From positions 20,775,677-20,839,676 of the forward strand of contig CM042145.1 in NCBI GenBank assembly GCA_023376005.1: a stretch of 64,000 nt of DNA, in the 5' to 3' direction. Below are positions 31,690 to 42,914 of this stretch, in pieces (position 1 is the stretch's first letter; the number at the start of each line of letters is the position of its first letter). The notes beneath the pieces are model-generated. The model saw only the letters and a program-made list of their open reading frames with translations. It made no database searches and was not told where the DNA came from. Source of the DNA: Doryteuthis pealeii (lineage: Eukaryota > Mollusca > Cephalopoda > Myopsida > Loliginidae). A program made the translations under genes and the position numbers.

Positions 31690-32190
31690 TTTTCTCTTTT
31701 GAAGTCTTTTTCATATTCCCTTTTTCTCATCCTCTCTTTCTTCTTCCCTGTTTCTTCTTTTTCCTCTCTGTTCTTAACTCTATTTTCTCACTCTCTTCCT
31801 CCTCCTCTCTATTTTCTCACTCTCTTCCTCCTCCTCTATTTTCTCACTCTCTTCCCCCTCCTCTCTATTTTCTACCCTCTTCCCCTCCTCTCTATTTTCT
31901 ACCCTCTTCCCCCTCCTCTCTATTTCTTACCCTCTTCCCCCTCCTCTCTATTCTTACCTCTTCCCCTCCTCTCTATTTTCTTACCCTCTTCCCCCTCCTC
32001 TCTATTTTCTTACTCTCTTCCCCCTCCTCTCTATTTTCTCACTCTCTTCCTCCTCCTCTCTATTTACCTCTATTTTCTCACTCTCTTCCCCTCCTCTCTA
32101 TTTACCTCTAACTCTCTTCCCCCTCCTCTCTATTTACCTCTATTTTCTCATCTCTTCTTCCTCCTCCTCCTCCTCCTCTCTATTCCACTA
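31690..32190. repeat. ~26-bp CT-rich minisatellite (right arm)
   Basis: Mirror of 24480-24975: CTCTTCCCCCTCCTCTCTAT + TTTCTCA units. The long Leu/Ser/Phe/Pro-rich frame here is a by-product. Confidence 0.9.
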
Positions 32191-32739
32191 CTTTATTGGT
32201 CAGATATCTTATTTGCTTTTGTTTTGAGCCTATGAGTGAGCATGCGAGTTACCCCTGCAACATACTGTTAAGAAATGTTTAACTCTTTAAAATGTATTCA
32301 GTTCAGATGTTTGTTATTTTTCCTTCAAAGAATTGAAGAAATGTTTACGGTATTATTTTGTATATAGGGACGAAAAATAAATATGCAAGAATGGATTTTA
32401 TGTTAAAGGTGACCTCTGATTATTGAGACCTTTATTTAAATGATTTTATATGACAGATAATTTAATTTCTTCTTGTAATTCAATTGAATTGAACTATCAG
32501 AATGTTATTGTGCTGCATGCTTCGATAGAAATTGTCTATTATTCATCCTGTGGTCTGTTTTCTCACATCTTTTTTTTTTTCAACATGTGATACGCAATAT
32601 GCACCTCCTTCCTTGAGTCTTCTCCACCCTATATCGACTTTTGTATCCTTTTCACCCGGACTTTCTATCGATACTATCAAATGTCATTAAATGCTATTAA
32701 CTAACTCGTCTCATATACTAATATTGTTGTTCTCCCTCG

Positions 32740-32784
32740 ATTTTTTTTCCTTCTTTCACTTTTCTTTTTGTAATTTTCTTTCTT

Positions 32785-32835
<51 letters not shown>

Positions 32836-33540
32836 AATTTTCTCTCCTTTGTCTTTCTGGCTTTCCTCTTTTCCCCCTCTCCTTTTCTCTTGTCTCCCTT
32901 ACTCACTCTCTCTCTCCTTTCCTCTTGTCTCTCTCTCTCCTTTTCACTTACCCTCTTACTCTCCCTTACTCTCTCTCCTTTTATCTTCTCTTCTCTCGTT
33001 TCTCTCAAGTCATTTTTCTTCCCTTTCTCTACCTTGATTCTATCTCATCTATCTCTCTATCTATCTATATCTCTCTATCTATCATCTATCTATATCTCAT
33101 CTATCTATATCTCATCTCGCTCTCTATCTATCTCTATATATCTATCATCTATCTATATCTCATCTATCTATATCTCATCTCGCTCTCTATCTATCTCTAT
33201 ATATCTATCTATCTATCTCTATATATCTATCTATATCTCATCTCTCTATATCTATATATATATATCTATCTATATCTCATCTCTCTCTATCTCTCTCTAT
33301 CTATATCTCATCTCTCTCTATCTATCTCTATATATATCTCTCTATCTATCTCTATCTATCTCTCTCTATCTATCTATATCTCATCTCATCTCTCTCTCTA
33401 TCTATCTATATCTCATCTCATCTCTCTCTCTATCTATCTATATCTCATCTCATCTCTCTCTCTATCTATCTATCTCTCCTCTCTCTCTATATATATCTAT
33501 CTATATCTCATCTCTCTATCCATCCTTTACTTTCTCTCTT
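32740..33540. repeat. (CT)n and (CTAT)n low complexity (right arm)
   Basis: Mirror of 23160-23970. Units such as CTATCTATATCTCATCTCTC repeat. Long open frames are repeat artefacts. Confidence 0.93.
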
Positions 33541-34079
33541 CAATTTTCTTTCTCCTATATCTTTCTTTTGTCTCTTTTCCTTCCTTCCCGATAAAAAAAA
33601 CAAAAACAAAAACAAGACATCCAGATGTTTGTGTTTCTCATGTTCACGCTCTACTCAAACACGTGTACATGAACTTCATGCACATCCGCTGTGCCTCCTC
33701 AGGTGCCCATACGATGCACACGCTTCTGCCTTTCATGCGCGTGATTGCACTCTCTCTTTCCTGTGAATGCCTCATTAAAAGACTCTCTCTCTCTTGCTTT
33801 TGCCTTGTTTGCTGCACTCGCTCTTTTGCTGCTGTAGTTGTTTTCGTATCGGCTGCCGCAATATAGAGAACTTGTAGCAGTGCCTCCTGTCCTCCAATTT
33901 TGAGCTGGGTTCCTAGCCATAGCACCAAGAGCCAAAGTAGCAGTTATAGTAATAATAGATAGTGGGACCGGTGGATATACCACAGTGTGATGATTTAACT
34001 ATTACAACGTTTGATATGTATACTTAAGAGCTATTGTAATATAGTTCAATATGTAAAAAGTATAATAATCTTGATTTAA

Positions 34080-34600
34080 CTCTTTTTCTCTCTCCCTTTC
34101 TCTTCTTTCTCTCTCTCTCCACCCTCTCTCTCTCTTTCTCTCTCTCTCCACCCTCTCCTCTTTCTCTCATTTTTCTCTCTCCACCCTCTTTCTCTTTCTC
34201 TCATTTTTTCCTCTCCACCCTCTCTCTCTCTCTCTTTCTCTCATTTTCCCTCTCCACCCTCTCTCTCTCTCTCTCTCTTTCTCTCATTTTTTCTCTCTCC
34301 ACCCTCTTCTCTCCTCTCTCTCTCTCTCTCTCATTTTTTCTCTCTCCACTACCCCTCTCTCTCTTCTTTTTATTGAAACAAGCGAAAGTTTTTCGCTCTT
34401 CCCCTGTGTCTTTTCTCTTTCTTATTATATTTTCTTTCTGATGTGTAGCATGTTCTTTTTCTTCCTTTTCTTTTGTCATAATCAAAACGGTATTTTTCAT
34501 TTCTGTATTTCTCTATCTCCTCCTACCCTATTTCCCCTCTCTACCTTTCCCCCTGTCTCTCTCTCTTACCCCCTCCTTTTTATTTATCTTTCTTTCCTCA
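34080..34600. repeat. CT-rich block (right arm)
   Basis: Mirror of 22080-22620; a loose repeat of TCTCATTTTTTCTCTCCACC + CTCTCTCTC. Confidence 0.9.
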
Positions 34601-34924
34601 CAATCAAAATGGAATGACCTATTATTTATCTGAGGTGTTGACAGGGCGTGACACACAACAGTATTAATATATATATATATATATTATAATATATATACAG
34701 ATGATAATAATGATAATAATAATAATGATAAGTGAGATATGATGCTGAGTTGTGAGTAATATTGATGATGTGAAATAGCCTTCTATCAAATGAACATTAT
34801 TACTATTATTAGTGGCAAATCATGGGAATCTGTATTTCCCTATCTATCCATGTGAATTTGTCCATATCTGTCAGTGTGAATCGGTCCTGTATCAATCAAT
34901 CTATTATGTAAGTCTGAATCTGAC

Positions 34925-35745
34925 TGTATCTATCTATTTCTATACATGTGAGGCTGTCTGTCTATCTATTACATGTGAGACGTCTATCTATCTATCTATC
35001 TATCTATACATGTGAGACTGTCTGTCTATCTATACTGTGAGACTGTCTGTCTATCTATACATGTGAGACTGTCTGTCTATCTATACATGTGAGACTGTCT
35101 GTCTATCTATACATGTGAGACTGTCTGTCTATCTATACATGTGAGACTGTCTATCTATCTATCATGTGAGACTGTCTATCTATCTGTCTGTCTATCTATA
35201 CATGTGAGACGTCTGTCTATCTATACATGTGAGACTGTCTGTCTATCTATACATGTTGAGACTGTGCTGTCTATCTATACATGTGAGACTGTCTATCTAT
35301 CTATACATGTGAGACTGTCTATCTATGATCTATACTGTCTGTCGTCTATCTATACATGTGAGACTGTCTGTCTATCTTATACATGTGAGACTGTGCTATC
35401 TATACATGTGAGACTGTCTGTCTATCTATACATGTGAGACTGTCTGTCTATCTATACATGTGAGACTGTCTATCTGTCTGTCTATCTATACATGTGAGGG
35501 GTGTCTGTCTATCTATACATGTGAGGCTGTCTATCTCATAATGTGAGGCTGTCCTGTCTGTCTGGTCTATCTATCTTTCTATACATGTGAGGCTGTCGTC
35601 TGTCTATCTATCTTCTATACATGTGAGGCTGTCTGATCTATCTATCTATCTATCTATACATGTGAGGCTGTCTGTCTATCTGATCTACTATCTATACATG
35701 TGAGGCTGTCTGTCTGTCTATCTATCTATACATGTGAAGCTGTGA

Positions 35746-35777
<32 letters not shown>

Positions 35778-35790
35778 GTGAAGCTTTGTC
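34925..35790. repeat. 26-bp minisatellite, cleaner copy (right arm)
   Basis: Units CTGTCTGTCTATCTATACAT + GTGAGA repeat about 33 times. Most are exact, with scattered one-base losses. The difference in regularity from the left arm suggests read error rather than sequence evolution. Confidence 0.92.
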
Positions 35791-35933
35791 TGTATCTATG
35801 TGTTTCTCATAAATGTTTTGAACATATTCTATTTGAAATATCCAACATCAAATGTTGATTAATTCTTTTTTGTGAGGCCACAATTTCATTGCTCATGAGA
35901 AAATAGCTGAACTTATCTTCCCAAAAAGAGGAA

Positions 35934-35971
<38 letters not shown>

Positions 35972-36068
35972 AAGTAGAAAGTTTCATTTTCTAAAATAGA
36001 TTTTTAGTTGAAATGCTTCTCTGAATTTGTGGGGGGAGGGTGGGGGACAGCATGAGTATTTTAAAGAT

Positions 36069-36070
<2 letters not shown>

Positions 36071-36106
<36 letters not shown>
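36071..36106. repeat. poly(T) tract (right arm)
   Basis: A long T run mirroring the poly(A) at 20529. Confidence 0.95.
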
Positions 36107-36229
36107 CATTGCATCTTAGAGATTCAGTATTGATATTAAATTTACTAAGAAGGTTGCCAACACTTAGATGGGAATTAACAAAAAAAAAAACAAACTAGTT
36201 TATATTTGGATTATCTATATATCTATCTA

Positions 36230-37120
36230 TACATATATAAAGGGCAGTTGTGTGTATATGTATGTCCGGAGGAAACTTCGAAAATAAAAAACAATTAACG
36301 ACAAAGTAAATATATTATATACATTCACTATCACAGGGCTTGGTTTTTTGAGCAAAAAAAAAATGATTTTATTTATATTTGGGAAGATATTTAAAAATTA
36401 AAATTTGTATAGTAATTGAAATATGATGTTGATTGATTGAATTAATCACCTCATTTATATTGAATTTTTTTTTTAAATTGTAAATTATTGAATTAAAATT
36501 TCTTACTATATTGTTATATATTTATGTGGAGATTTTATGGGGCATCCAGTGAGGATCTAACTTGTGATGAGTAATAATGGATCTGTGTGACTAACTTAAA
36601 AAAAATCTCCCTTTACCCAGGCGACACTGGGTAGCCACTTGTAGTACTTATATAAAGGGCAGTTGGTATGTATGTATGTCCAGATGAAACTATGAAAATA
36701 AAACAATGACCAAGTAAATATATATACACATTAAATATCCCCGGTTCTTGCTTTTTGTGCAAAAATTATGAAGATTCGATTTATACTTGAAGACATTTAA
36801 AAAATCAAAATATACATAGAAATAGCATTGAAATTTTACTTAATGTCCAGCATTTGTAAATCTTTAAAGTAAACCAATCAATACATCAGGTTTCCCCTCT
36901 CCTCCACCCAGGCAATGCTGGGTAGCCACTTCTAGTACATATATAAAGGAGAGTTGGTATGTATGCATGTATGTATATCTGGAGGAAACTTACAAAAATA
37001 AAACAATTAGCATCAAAGTAAATATATATACACATTCTCTATCACCAGAGCTTGCTTTTTGTGCAAAAATGATTAAAATTTTTATTCATCTTCATGAAGA
37101 TATTTAAAAATGAGGAATAT
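36230..37120 (+). mobile_element. Heli-2 Helitron-like copies, tandem (right arm)
   Basis: Three successive copies starting near 36235, 36650 and 36945, each TATAAAGG(G/A)AGTTG, GTATGTATGTC, GAGGAAACTT. The first two end ACCCAGGCGACACTGGGTAG + CCACTTGTAGT and ACCCAGGCAATGCTGGGTAG + CCACTTCTAGT. The CCCAGG/CTGGG hairpin about ten bases before CTAG|T fits a Helitron 3' end. The matching 5' TC was not clear. No Rep/helicase frame. Confidence 0.5.
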
Positions 37121-37259
37121 GTAACAAGAATGAAAGTAAACTCAGTCTCTAGTCCGACGCAAATGTTCACTGGTCTCTAGTCCGACGCACACAGGCTCAC
37201 TCTTTTCGCAAATGTTCACTGGTCTCTAGTCTGAGGCAAATGTTCATCCTTATCACTGT

Positions 37260-37680
37260 TGGTTGGTTGGTTGGATTCCACGCATGGCAATTCTTGTTAT
37301 TTTATACTGAAGACATTTTTTTAATTCATTCTTGATGGAGTATTAAAAAAATTTTTTATTCAATTTCTTTATAATTCATTTTTTGTTCTATTTAACTCAT
37401 AGATGGGACTCTAACAGGTACTACACCTCTGTGCACAGAGTGGACCTGGGAGTAATGGTGATGAAGAGTTACTCCATATTCCTCAGAGCTCTAGAACTTC
37501 ACCACTAGATACAGTTTAACATTATATCCAAAACACTAAGACCCTCAGCCACTGCTTTCTTGCATATATATGCTAAAGAGGGTTGGGGTTTAAGGGCAAT
37601 ATGGTTGGGACAATCATGTAGGCGCTAAGACTTGACATGACCAGCTGATTGATCAGTGGACCTCTCTGACTGCCCGTCTA
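37260..37680 (-). repeat. R1 copy inside right arm
   Basis: Mirror of 18968-19400, with a (GGTT)n edge, TGGACCTGGGAGTAATGGTG and GATTGATCAGTGGACC landmarks. It contains GGTACTACACCTCTG where the usual R1 has GGTACTACCACTCCG. Confidence 0.7.
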
Positions 37681-37737
37681 GCCTAAATAACCTTATCACA
37701 GATATAAATATTGACAATATTGAAAAGAATAGGTTGG

Positions 37738-37929
37738 CATCCTTCCGTCTGCTAAAGACGATGGCGTAGTGTCCACTTTATTTTTCTTTTTCTTTTTTTT
37801 CTTCATCTGCAACTGCGTGAGTGGCTGAACAGACCAATTTTTGAATGTCAATCTCTCGTGCAGTGACTGCAAACAAATGGTGATGCTTGCTGGAGTTGCT
37901 GTTGTCTCTCCATCCTCCCGTGCTATATC

Positions 37930-37966
<37 letters not shown>

Positions 37967-38160
37967 CCCCCCCATGCTCTATCCCATCACTCTCTCTCTC
38001 TCGCCCCCCCGTGCTCTATTCCATCTCTTTCTCGCCCCTCCCCCGTGCTCTATCCCATCTCTCTCACCTCCCGTCCCTAAGCTCTATTTCTTCTCTCTCA
38101 GCACCCCCCACCCCCTGCTCTATGTTGACAAGTTTTATTTTCTGTCTAGATAATTATGGA
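37738..38160. repeat. (TC)n and C-rich satellite-like segment
   Basis: After GCATCCTTCCGTCTGCTAAA (related to 5393) comes a (TC)n run and about six imperfect ~33-bp units TGCTCTATCCCATCTCTCTC + CCCCCC. Frames across it are low complexity. Confidence 0.75.
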
Positions 38161-38640
38161 GTGAACATTTTCCTGTATTTACCTTACTTGCCTGGGGAGG
38201 ATCAGTAAAAAGCTGTTACTCTCATTGTAAACCTTGCCAGAGGTAGGGCAACAGTAATTTCAAATATTTATTACTACTAAAAGCTTTAAAGAATTCCATG
38301 TCCCCAATATGGCCGATCCAAGTATTGATTATTACAACTAGAAGTACATATTTAAGATTTAAAAATAAATAAAAAATAAAATAAAAAAAATAGAAGTAAA
38401 TAGGAGATAAAAGCATTGGAATCAATCCAAAATTCAAATACTACTTGTTTATATTTCATTTGAAGTTCTGTAGAGTATTGGACCGAGTCGGTGTGGGGGT
38501 GTGCATTTGACACCTGTGCACTTAGTAGGCAAGGGGTTAAACCTGTAGGGCAAGTAGTTTTGGTTTTGATTCTCATGAATTGGGATAAAAGTGTTAAAAA
38601 AATTTTCCTGTAATCTTTTTTTTTTTTTTTCTTTTTTGGT
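38160..38640. other. A+T-rich interval, nothing recognised
   Basis: A stretch with an A-rich run at 38362-38400 and a T tract at 38616-38640. No gene or repeat relatives. Confidence 0.45.
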
Positions 38641-38654
38641 TGTATTAAACCAAG

Positions 38655-38930
38655 GTGGCAGGCGTTAGTATATATGTGTGTATTTACCAAGTTGAAGCAT
38701 TTACCATCACACCTTCAAGCGTGGAAGATCTGGCCTCCAGCAGACAGGAGCTAAGCGGCTCAATATCAAGATTAACAGAGCTGCAGATCGGCGACGTCTT
38801 TGTCATGAACCACCAAATGCAGATGGGAATTTCCCTGTTGCGTAGTGCCTTTTCTTTGACGGTACCAAATAGATATATATTACGTAGTGCCCTTTCTTTG
38901 ACGGCACTATATATCTATATGTTATATACT
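38655..38930 (+). other. unassigned higher-complexity segment with 48-bp duplication
   Basis: A plus-strand frame from 38655 (..VEDLASSRQELSGSISRLTE LQIGDVFVMN..) is unusually non-repetitive, but I know no match. TTCTTTGACGG with preceding CGTAGTGCC occurs twice (38841 and 38884). It may be internal sequence of the element whose LTR-like block follows. Confidence 0.3.
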
Positions 38931-39030
38931 TCTCTTACTTCTTATTCTGGTCGTCTACTCTTCTGGCCGGATCTGGTATATCTTCTAAGGGCTCATCTGG
39001 TCTTCTATTGAGGATTCTGGGTCTGGTTTC

Positions 39031-39336
39031 TGTTGGGGATCACTGCTTATCAGAAGCCCTGTGTCATTGTTAGCTTTTAGTAATAACCACAAGACTTCGA
39101 TTTACGATGATGTTACTTTATTCGTAGATCCCCCAGTCTGCGCAGTCAGACTCACATCTTGCTAGCTTCGCCTGTAAGTTCTAACTCTAACTAACTGAGT
39201 TGCTTACACCTTAAACCGGAAGGGGCTTCTATTGCCTTCCGATTCTCACGATCATCCCCAGAACGCAAGGTCAGAGTGAGGTCAAATGCTGTCACTCACT
39301 CTCAAGGCCATCAGCTGCACTAATATGATTTCTACA
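39031..39336 (-). mobile_element. candidate LTR (~306 bp)
   Basis: On the minus strand the block starts TGTAGAAATC, contains an AATAAAG poly(A)-type signal about 70 bp before its end and finishes GTGATCCCCAACA, i.e. TG...CA termini. It has higher G+C than its flanks. No 5-bp target duplication flanks it and no second LTR was found, so it could be one LTR of a broken element whose internal part lies toward 38650. Confidence 0.35.
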
Positions 39337-39743
39337 CTATTGTCATAATCATTAGGTTTCTAATAATTATGTAACATCCCTTGCAATGTGTGTAACCGCA
39401 TCTGCAAGTCCAGAATTGGACTAATGAGCCACCAGAGGGTCCACAACTGTTGAAGACATGGAATGACGTCATCGTTGTCTGCGATGGACTTCTAAAAGGA
39501 AAAAAAGGAATGGATTTACCAAGTTTCAAAGATTTTGGCATGTGTCCATAATACCTATATTTACAAATGGTCTGTAAGATGATTTTGCTTAACAATTGGT
39601 GTAGTAGGTAGCCAATTTCATGGTTGAATATATACTCACATTTATTCAAGGTTTCTCAGAAGTCATAAAACAATTTTAGAAATTACCCCAAGATAATGGA
39701 CTGATAGATAATATTTTTTTCCTATATAAAGATTTATTTCTAA

Positions 39744-39901
39744 GCTAGAAGCGGCTACCCAGCATCGCTTAGGTAGAGGGGGGAAACCCTAGTGTTTTGT
39801 TTTGTTTAATTTTGAGATTTACAAATGCTTAACATTTTTAAGTAGAATTTCAATGCTATTTATCTTCATAATTTTGGCACAAAAAGCAAGAACTGGTGAT
39901 A

Positions 39902-39939
<38 letters not shown>

Positions 39940-40015
39940 ATATATATATACTTTGTCGTTAATTTTATTTTCGTAGTTTCATACATACACGCCAAGTGTC
40001 CTTTATATATGTATA
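39744..40015 (-). mobile_element. Heli-2 Helitron-like copy
   Basis: On the given strand CTAGAAGCGGCTACCCAGCA, then CTTCATAATTTTGGCACAAA, a (TG)n(TA)n insertion, CTTTGTCGTTAATTTTATTT and TCCTTTATATATGTATAG. The same order as the copies in the palindrome, in reverse. Confidence 0.5.
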
Positions 40016-40069
40016 GATTTCTGTATAAATCATTAAATTTGCCTAGTATTTTCTTTAATCTTTGGATAG

Positions 40070-40170
40070 TTTGTTGGATTTTACGGCATGTCAATACCTG
40101 TTGGGTTATTTTATGCTGATTTTTGTTTTATTCATTCTTGTTGGGTATTCAATTTTTTCTTAAAAACGCA
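40070..40170 (-). repeat. R1 3' end fragment
   Basis: TTTTACGGCATGTCAATACC, TTATTCATTCTTGTTGGGTA, i.e. the R1 3' terminus in reverse. It runs straight into the ~32-bp tandem array. Confidence 0.6.
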
Positions 40171-40508
40171 ATTTTTTTATTGGACCTATGCGTTCTAGGG
40201 GTCTTTTTTATTGGACCTATGCGTTCTTGGAGTCTTTTTTATTGGACCTATGCGTTCTATGGTCTTTTTTATTGGGACCTATGCATTCTAGGGTCTTTTT
40301 TGGACCTATGCGTTCTAGAGTCTTTTTTATTTTTATTGGACCTATGCGTTCTAGGAGTCTTTTTTTATTTTTTATTGGGACCTATGCGTTCTAGGAGTCT
40401 TTTTTTATTTTTTATTGGGACCTATGCGTTCTAGGAGTCTTTTTTTTTTTTTATTGGACCTGTGCGTTCTAGGAGTCTTTTTTTTATGGGACCTATGCGT
40501 TCTATAAG
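40167..40508. repeat. ~32-bp tandem array, ~11 units
   Basis: Units TTTTTATTGGACCTATGCG + TTCTAGGAGTC repeat with variable T-run length (25-38 bp). The array begins at the broken edge of an R1 copy, as the 62.65-kb array does. Confidence 0.92.
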
Positions 40509-40904
40509 TCAGCCATTGAAAACTATGACTATTTAGACTAAGTTTGTTACTAAGAATGAGTGACAAACTCATCAATTCAGTCTACCCAAACATGACAGCT
40601 GAGAGTAACACTAAGAAGTCTTAGTATCAAACAGATATAATGTATTTAGAAAGCATTCAAAGTACAACATAATTGGATGCAAGGAATTAACTTGTACCAC
40701 CCAAAGGTATAACAACGGTGGAAACATGACAGCTGACACACAGGATATAACATCCAGCCACTGATATTATAGTTGGACACATAATTATTGTCAATAAATG
40801 TACAAGTGGTTTGACTTAGCACGGGCGACCAGGATTTGCTGACATAACAAATTGATGACAGAAAAAGAAACAACTAATGATATAACAGAAATAGACATCA
40901 CTGT

Positions 40905-42275
40905 GTCTTTTGAAAATGGTTGCGTCTGAAGTGGAGCGCCCCACCTACCATCAGCTCCCAGTTTACTGCACAGATCCAAGCTGTGCTACTTGTGCTCTGA
41001 CACATCACTGTGTCTTTTGAAAATGGTTGCGTCTGAAGTGGAGTGCCCCACCTACCATCAGCTCCCCAGTTTACTGCACAGATCCAAGCTGTGCTACTTG
41101 TGCTCTGACACATCACTGTGTCTTTTGAAAATGGTCGCGTCTGAAGTGGAGCACCCCAACTACCACCAGCACTCAGACACATCACTGTGTCTTTTAAGAA
41201 TGGTTGCGTCTGAAGTGGAGCACCCCAACTACCATCAGCACTCAGACACATCACTGTGTCTTTTAAGAATGGTTGCGTCTGAAGTGGAGCACCCCACCTA
41301 CCATCAGCTCCCCAGTTTACTGCACAGATCCAAGCTGCGCTACTTGTGCTCTGACACATCACTGTGTGTTTTTGAAAATGGTTGCGTCTGAAGTGGAGCA
41401 CCCCAACTACCATCAGCACTCAGACACATCACTGTGTCTTTTAAGAATGGTTGCGTTTGAAGTGGAGCACCCCAACTACCATCAGCACTCAGACACATCA
41501 CTGTGTCTTTTAAGAATGGTTGCGTTTGAAGTGGAGCGCCCCACCTACCATCAGCTCCCAGTTTACTGCACAGATCCAAGCTGTGCTACTTGTGCTCCAA
41601 CACATCACTGTGTCTTTTGAAAATGGTTGCGTCTGAAGTAGAGCGCCCCACCTACCATCAGCTCCCCAGTTTACTGCACAGATCCAAGCTGTGCTACTTG
41701 TGCTCTGACACATCACTGTGTCTTTTGAAAATGGTTGCGTCTGAAGTGGAGCACCCCAACTACCATCAGCACTCAGACACATCACTGTGTCTTTTAAGAA
41801 TGGTTGCGTTTGAAGTGGAGCACCCCAACTACCATCAGCACTCAGACACATCATGTGTCTTTTAAGAATGGTTGCGTTTGAAGTGGAGCGCCCCACCTAC
41901 CATCAGCTCCCCAGTTTACTGCACAGATCCAAGCTGTGCTACTTGTGCACTGACACATCACTGTGTCTTTTGAAAATGGTTGCGTCTGAAGTGGAGCACC
42001 CCAACTACCATCAGCACTCCGACACATCACTGTCTTTTAAGAATGGTTGCGTTTGAAGTGGAGCACCCCAACTACCATCAGCACTCCGACACATCTGTGT
42101 CTTTTAAGAATGGTTGCGTTTGAAGTGGAGCGCCCACCTACCATCAGCTCCCCAGTTTACTGCACAGATCCAAGCTGTGCTACTTGTGCTCCAACACATC
42201 ACTGTGTCTTTTGAAAATGGTTGCGTCTGAAGTGGAGCACCCCAACTACCATCAGCTCCCCAGTTTACTAAAAGT
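40905..42275. repeat. SINE-1-derived satellite, two unit lengths (~107 and ~65 bp)
   Basis: Long units read GCGTCTGAAGTGGAGCGCCC, CACCTACCATCAGCTCCCCA, GTTTACTGCACAGATCCAAG, CTGTGCTACTTGTGCTCTGA, CACATCACTGTGTCTTTTGA. Short units drop the middle and read CACCCCAACTACCATCAGCA + CTCAGACACATCACTGTG. Long-unit starts at 40921, 41028 and 41136 give periods of 107-108. The first two thirds are the reverse of SINE-1 body (compare GCGTCTGAAGTGGAGCGCCA at 43380). Open frames spanning it are by-products. Confidence 0.9.
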
Positions 42276-42398
42276 TTGCTATCATACAAGACATAATGTT
42301 TGATCCACTTAGATTAGTTCATCCTTATAACAATCTGGTAACACTAATTACCTTCATAGTAAATGGATACTGTGAGACAAGTTCAAATTCTGGTGATT

Positions 42399-42723
42399 GC
42401 CCCAACCCTATTGCCCTTATGGCAACCCCCAACCCCTTTTTATCATATGGGTAGTAGAAGGTGGTGGCTGAGGATCTACATGTCCTGGGAATGATGTTAA
42501 ACTCTATCTGATGGTGAGGTTCCAGTTTTGGAAGTTTGGGGAATGTGGAGCACCCCTTCATCACCATTGCTCCCTGGTCCACTCTGACCCGGAGTGGTAG
42601 TACCTGTTAGGGTCCCATCTATGGGTTAAATTGTATTATCCATTAAGAATTGAATTTATTTCAAAACTTTATCAGCATTAAATGACTCACTGAGGTTGAT
42701 ATGCCATAAAACAAACCAAATCA
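42399..42723 (+). repeat. R1 dispersed repeat
   Basis: CCCAACCCTATTGCCCTTAT, CATATGGGTAGTAGAAGG, GTCCTGGGAATGATGTTAAA, CTCTGACCCGGAGTGGTAGT and the 3' end TTGATATGCCATAAAACAAA, with an ACCAAATC tail. Confidence 0.8.
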
Positions 42724-42725
42724 AA

Positions 42726-42875
42726 TTCTGGATGAAGTTGTTTGCATTTCTCATTGTGCTAATACCCTTGGGAAAGGTTTGCATTCAACTATTCTCCCTC
42801 CAGCTATGGGTAAAATAGAGCTGACTAGTCTCTTTAATCTTGGTTAGGCAACCAGTCTAGGAGAAGGAAAACTCA
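42726..42875 (+). repeat. SINE-2 fragment
   Basis: Starts at ATTCTGGATGAAGTTGTTTG and runs through AATACCCTTGGGAAAGG, TCCCTCCAGCTATGGGTAAA to AGGAGAAGGAAAACTC. Head and tail missing. Confidence 0.75.
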
Positions 42876-42914
42876 GCCAGGATTTTTTTACTATGACAAT
42901 AACCATTACATCTT

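Larger units (their letters stand above)
28423..37676 (-). repeat. giant inverted repeat, right arm (~9.25 kb)
   Basis: The reverse complement of the left arm; sums of paired coordinates drift only from about 56,580 near the centre to 56,640 at the outer end, so net length difference is about 60 bp in 9 kb. All sub-features of the left arm reappear in mirror order. Beyond 37676 the sequence continues (TAGCCTAAATAACC) without a left counterpart because the left arm ends in the gap. Confidence 0.95.

Noticed and set aside
31699..32235. 178-codon frame
   Set aside because: Encoded by a 26-bp CT-rich minisatellite; no domain signal.
32890..33866. Open frames of 234 and 313 codons
   Set aside because: They run through (CT)n/(CTAT)n repeat in the right palindrome arm; the mirrored arm breaks them with indels.
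34925..35790. CRISPR-like look of a 26-bp repeated motif
   Set aside because: Units are contiguous with no unique spacers, no cas genes, and the DNA is eukaryotic; it is a minisatellite.
40898..41896. Open frames of 115-173 codons with regular repeats (ADGSWGAPLQTQPF type)
   Set aside because: Direct translation of the SINE-1-derived satellite; units change length out of frame and there is no start or splice context.
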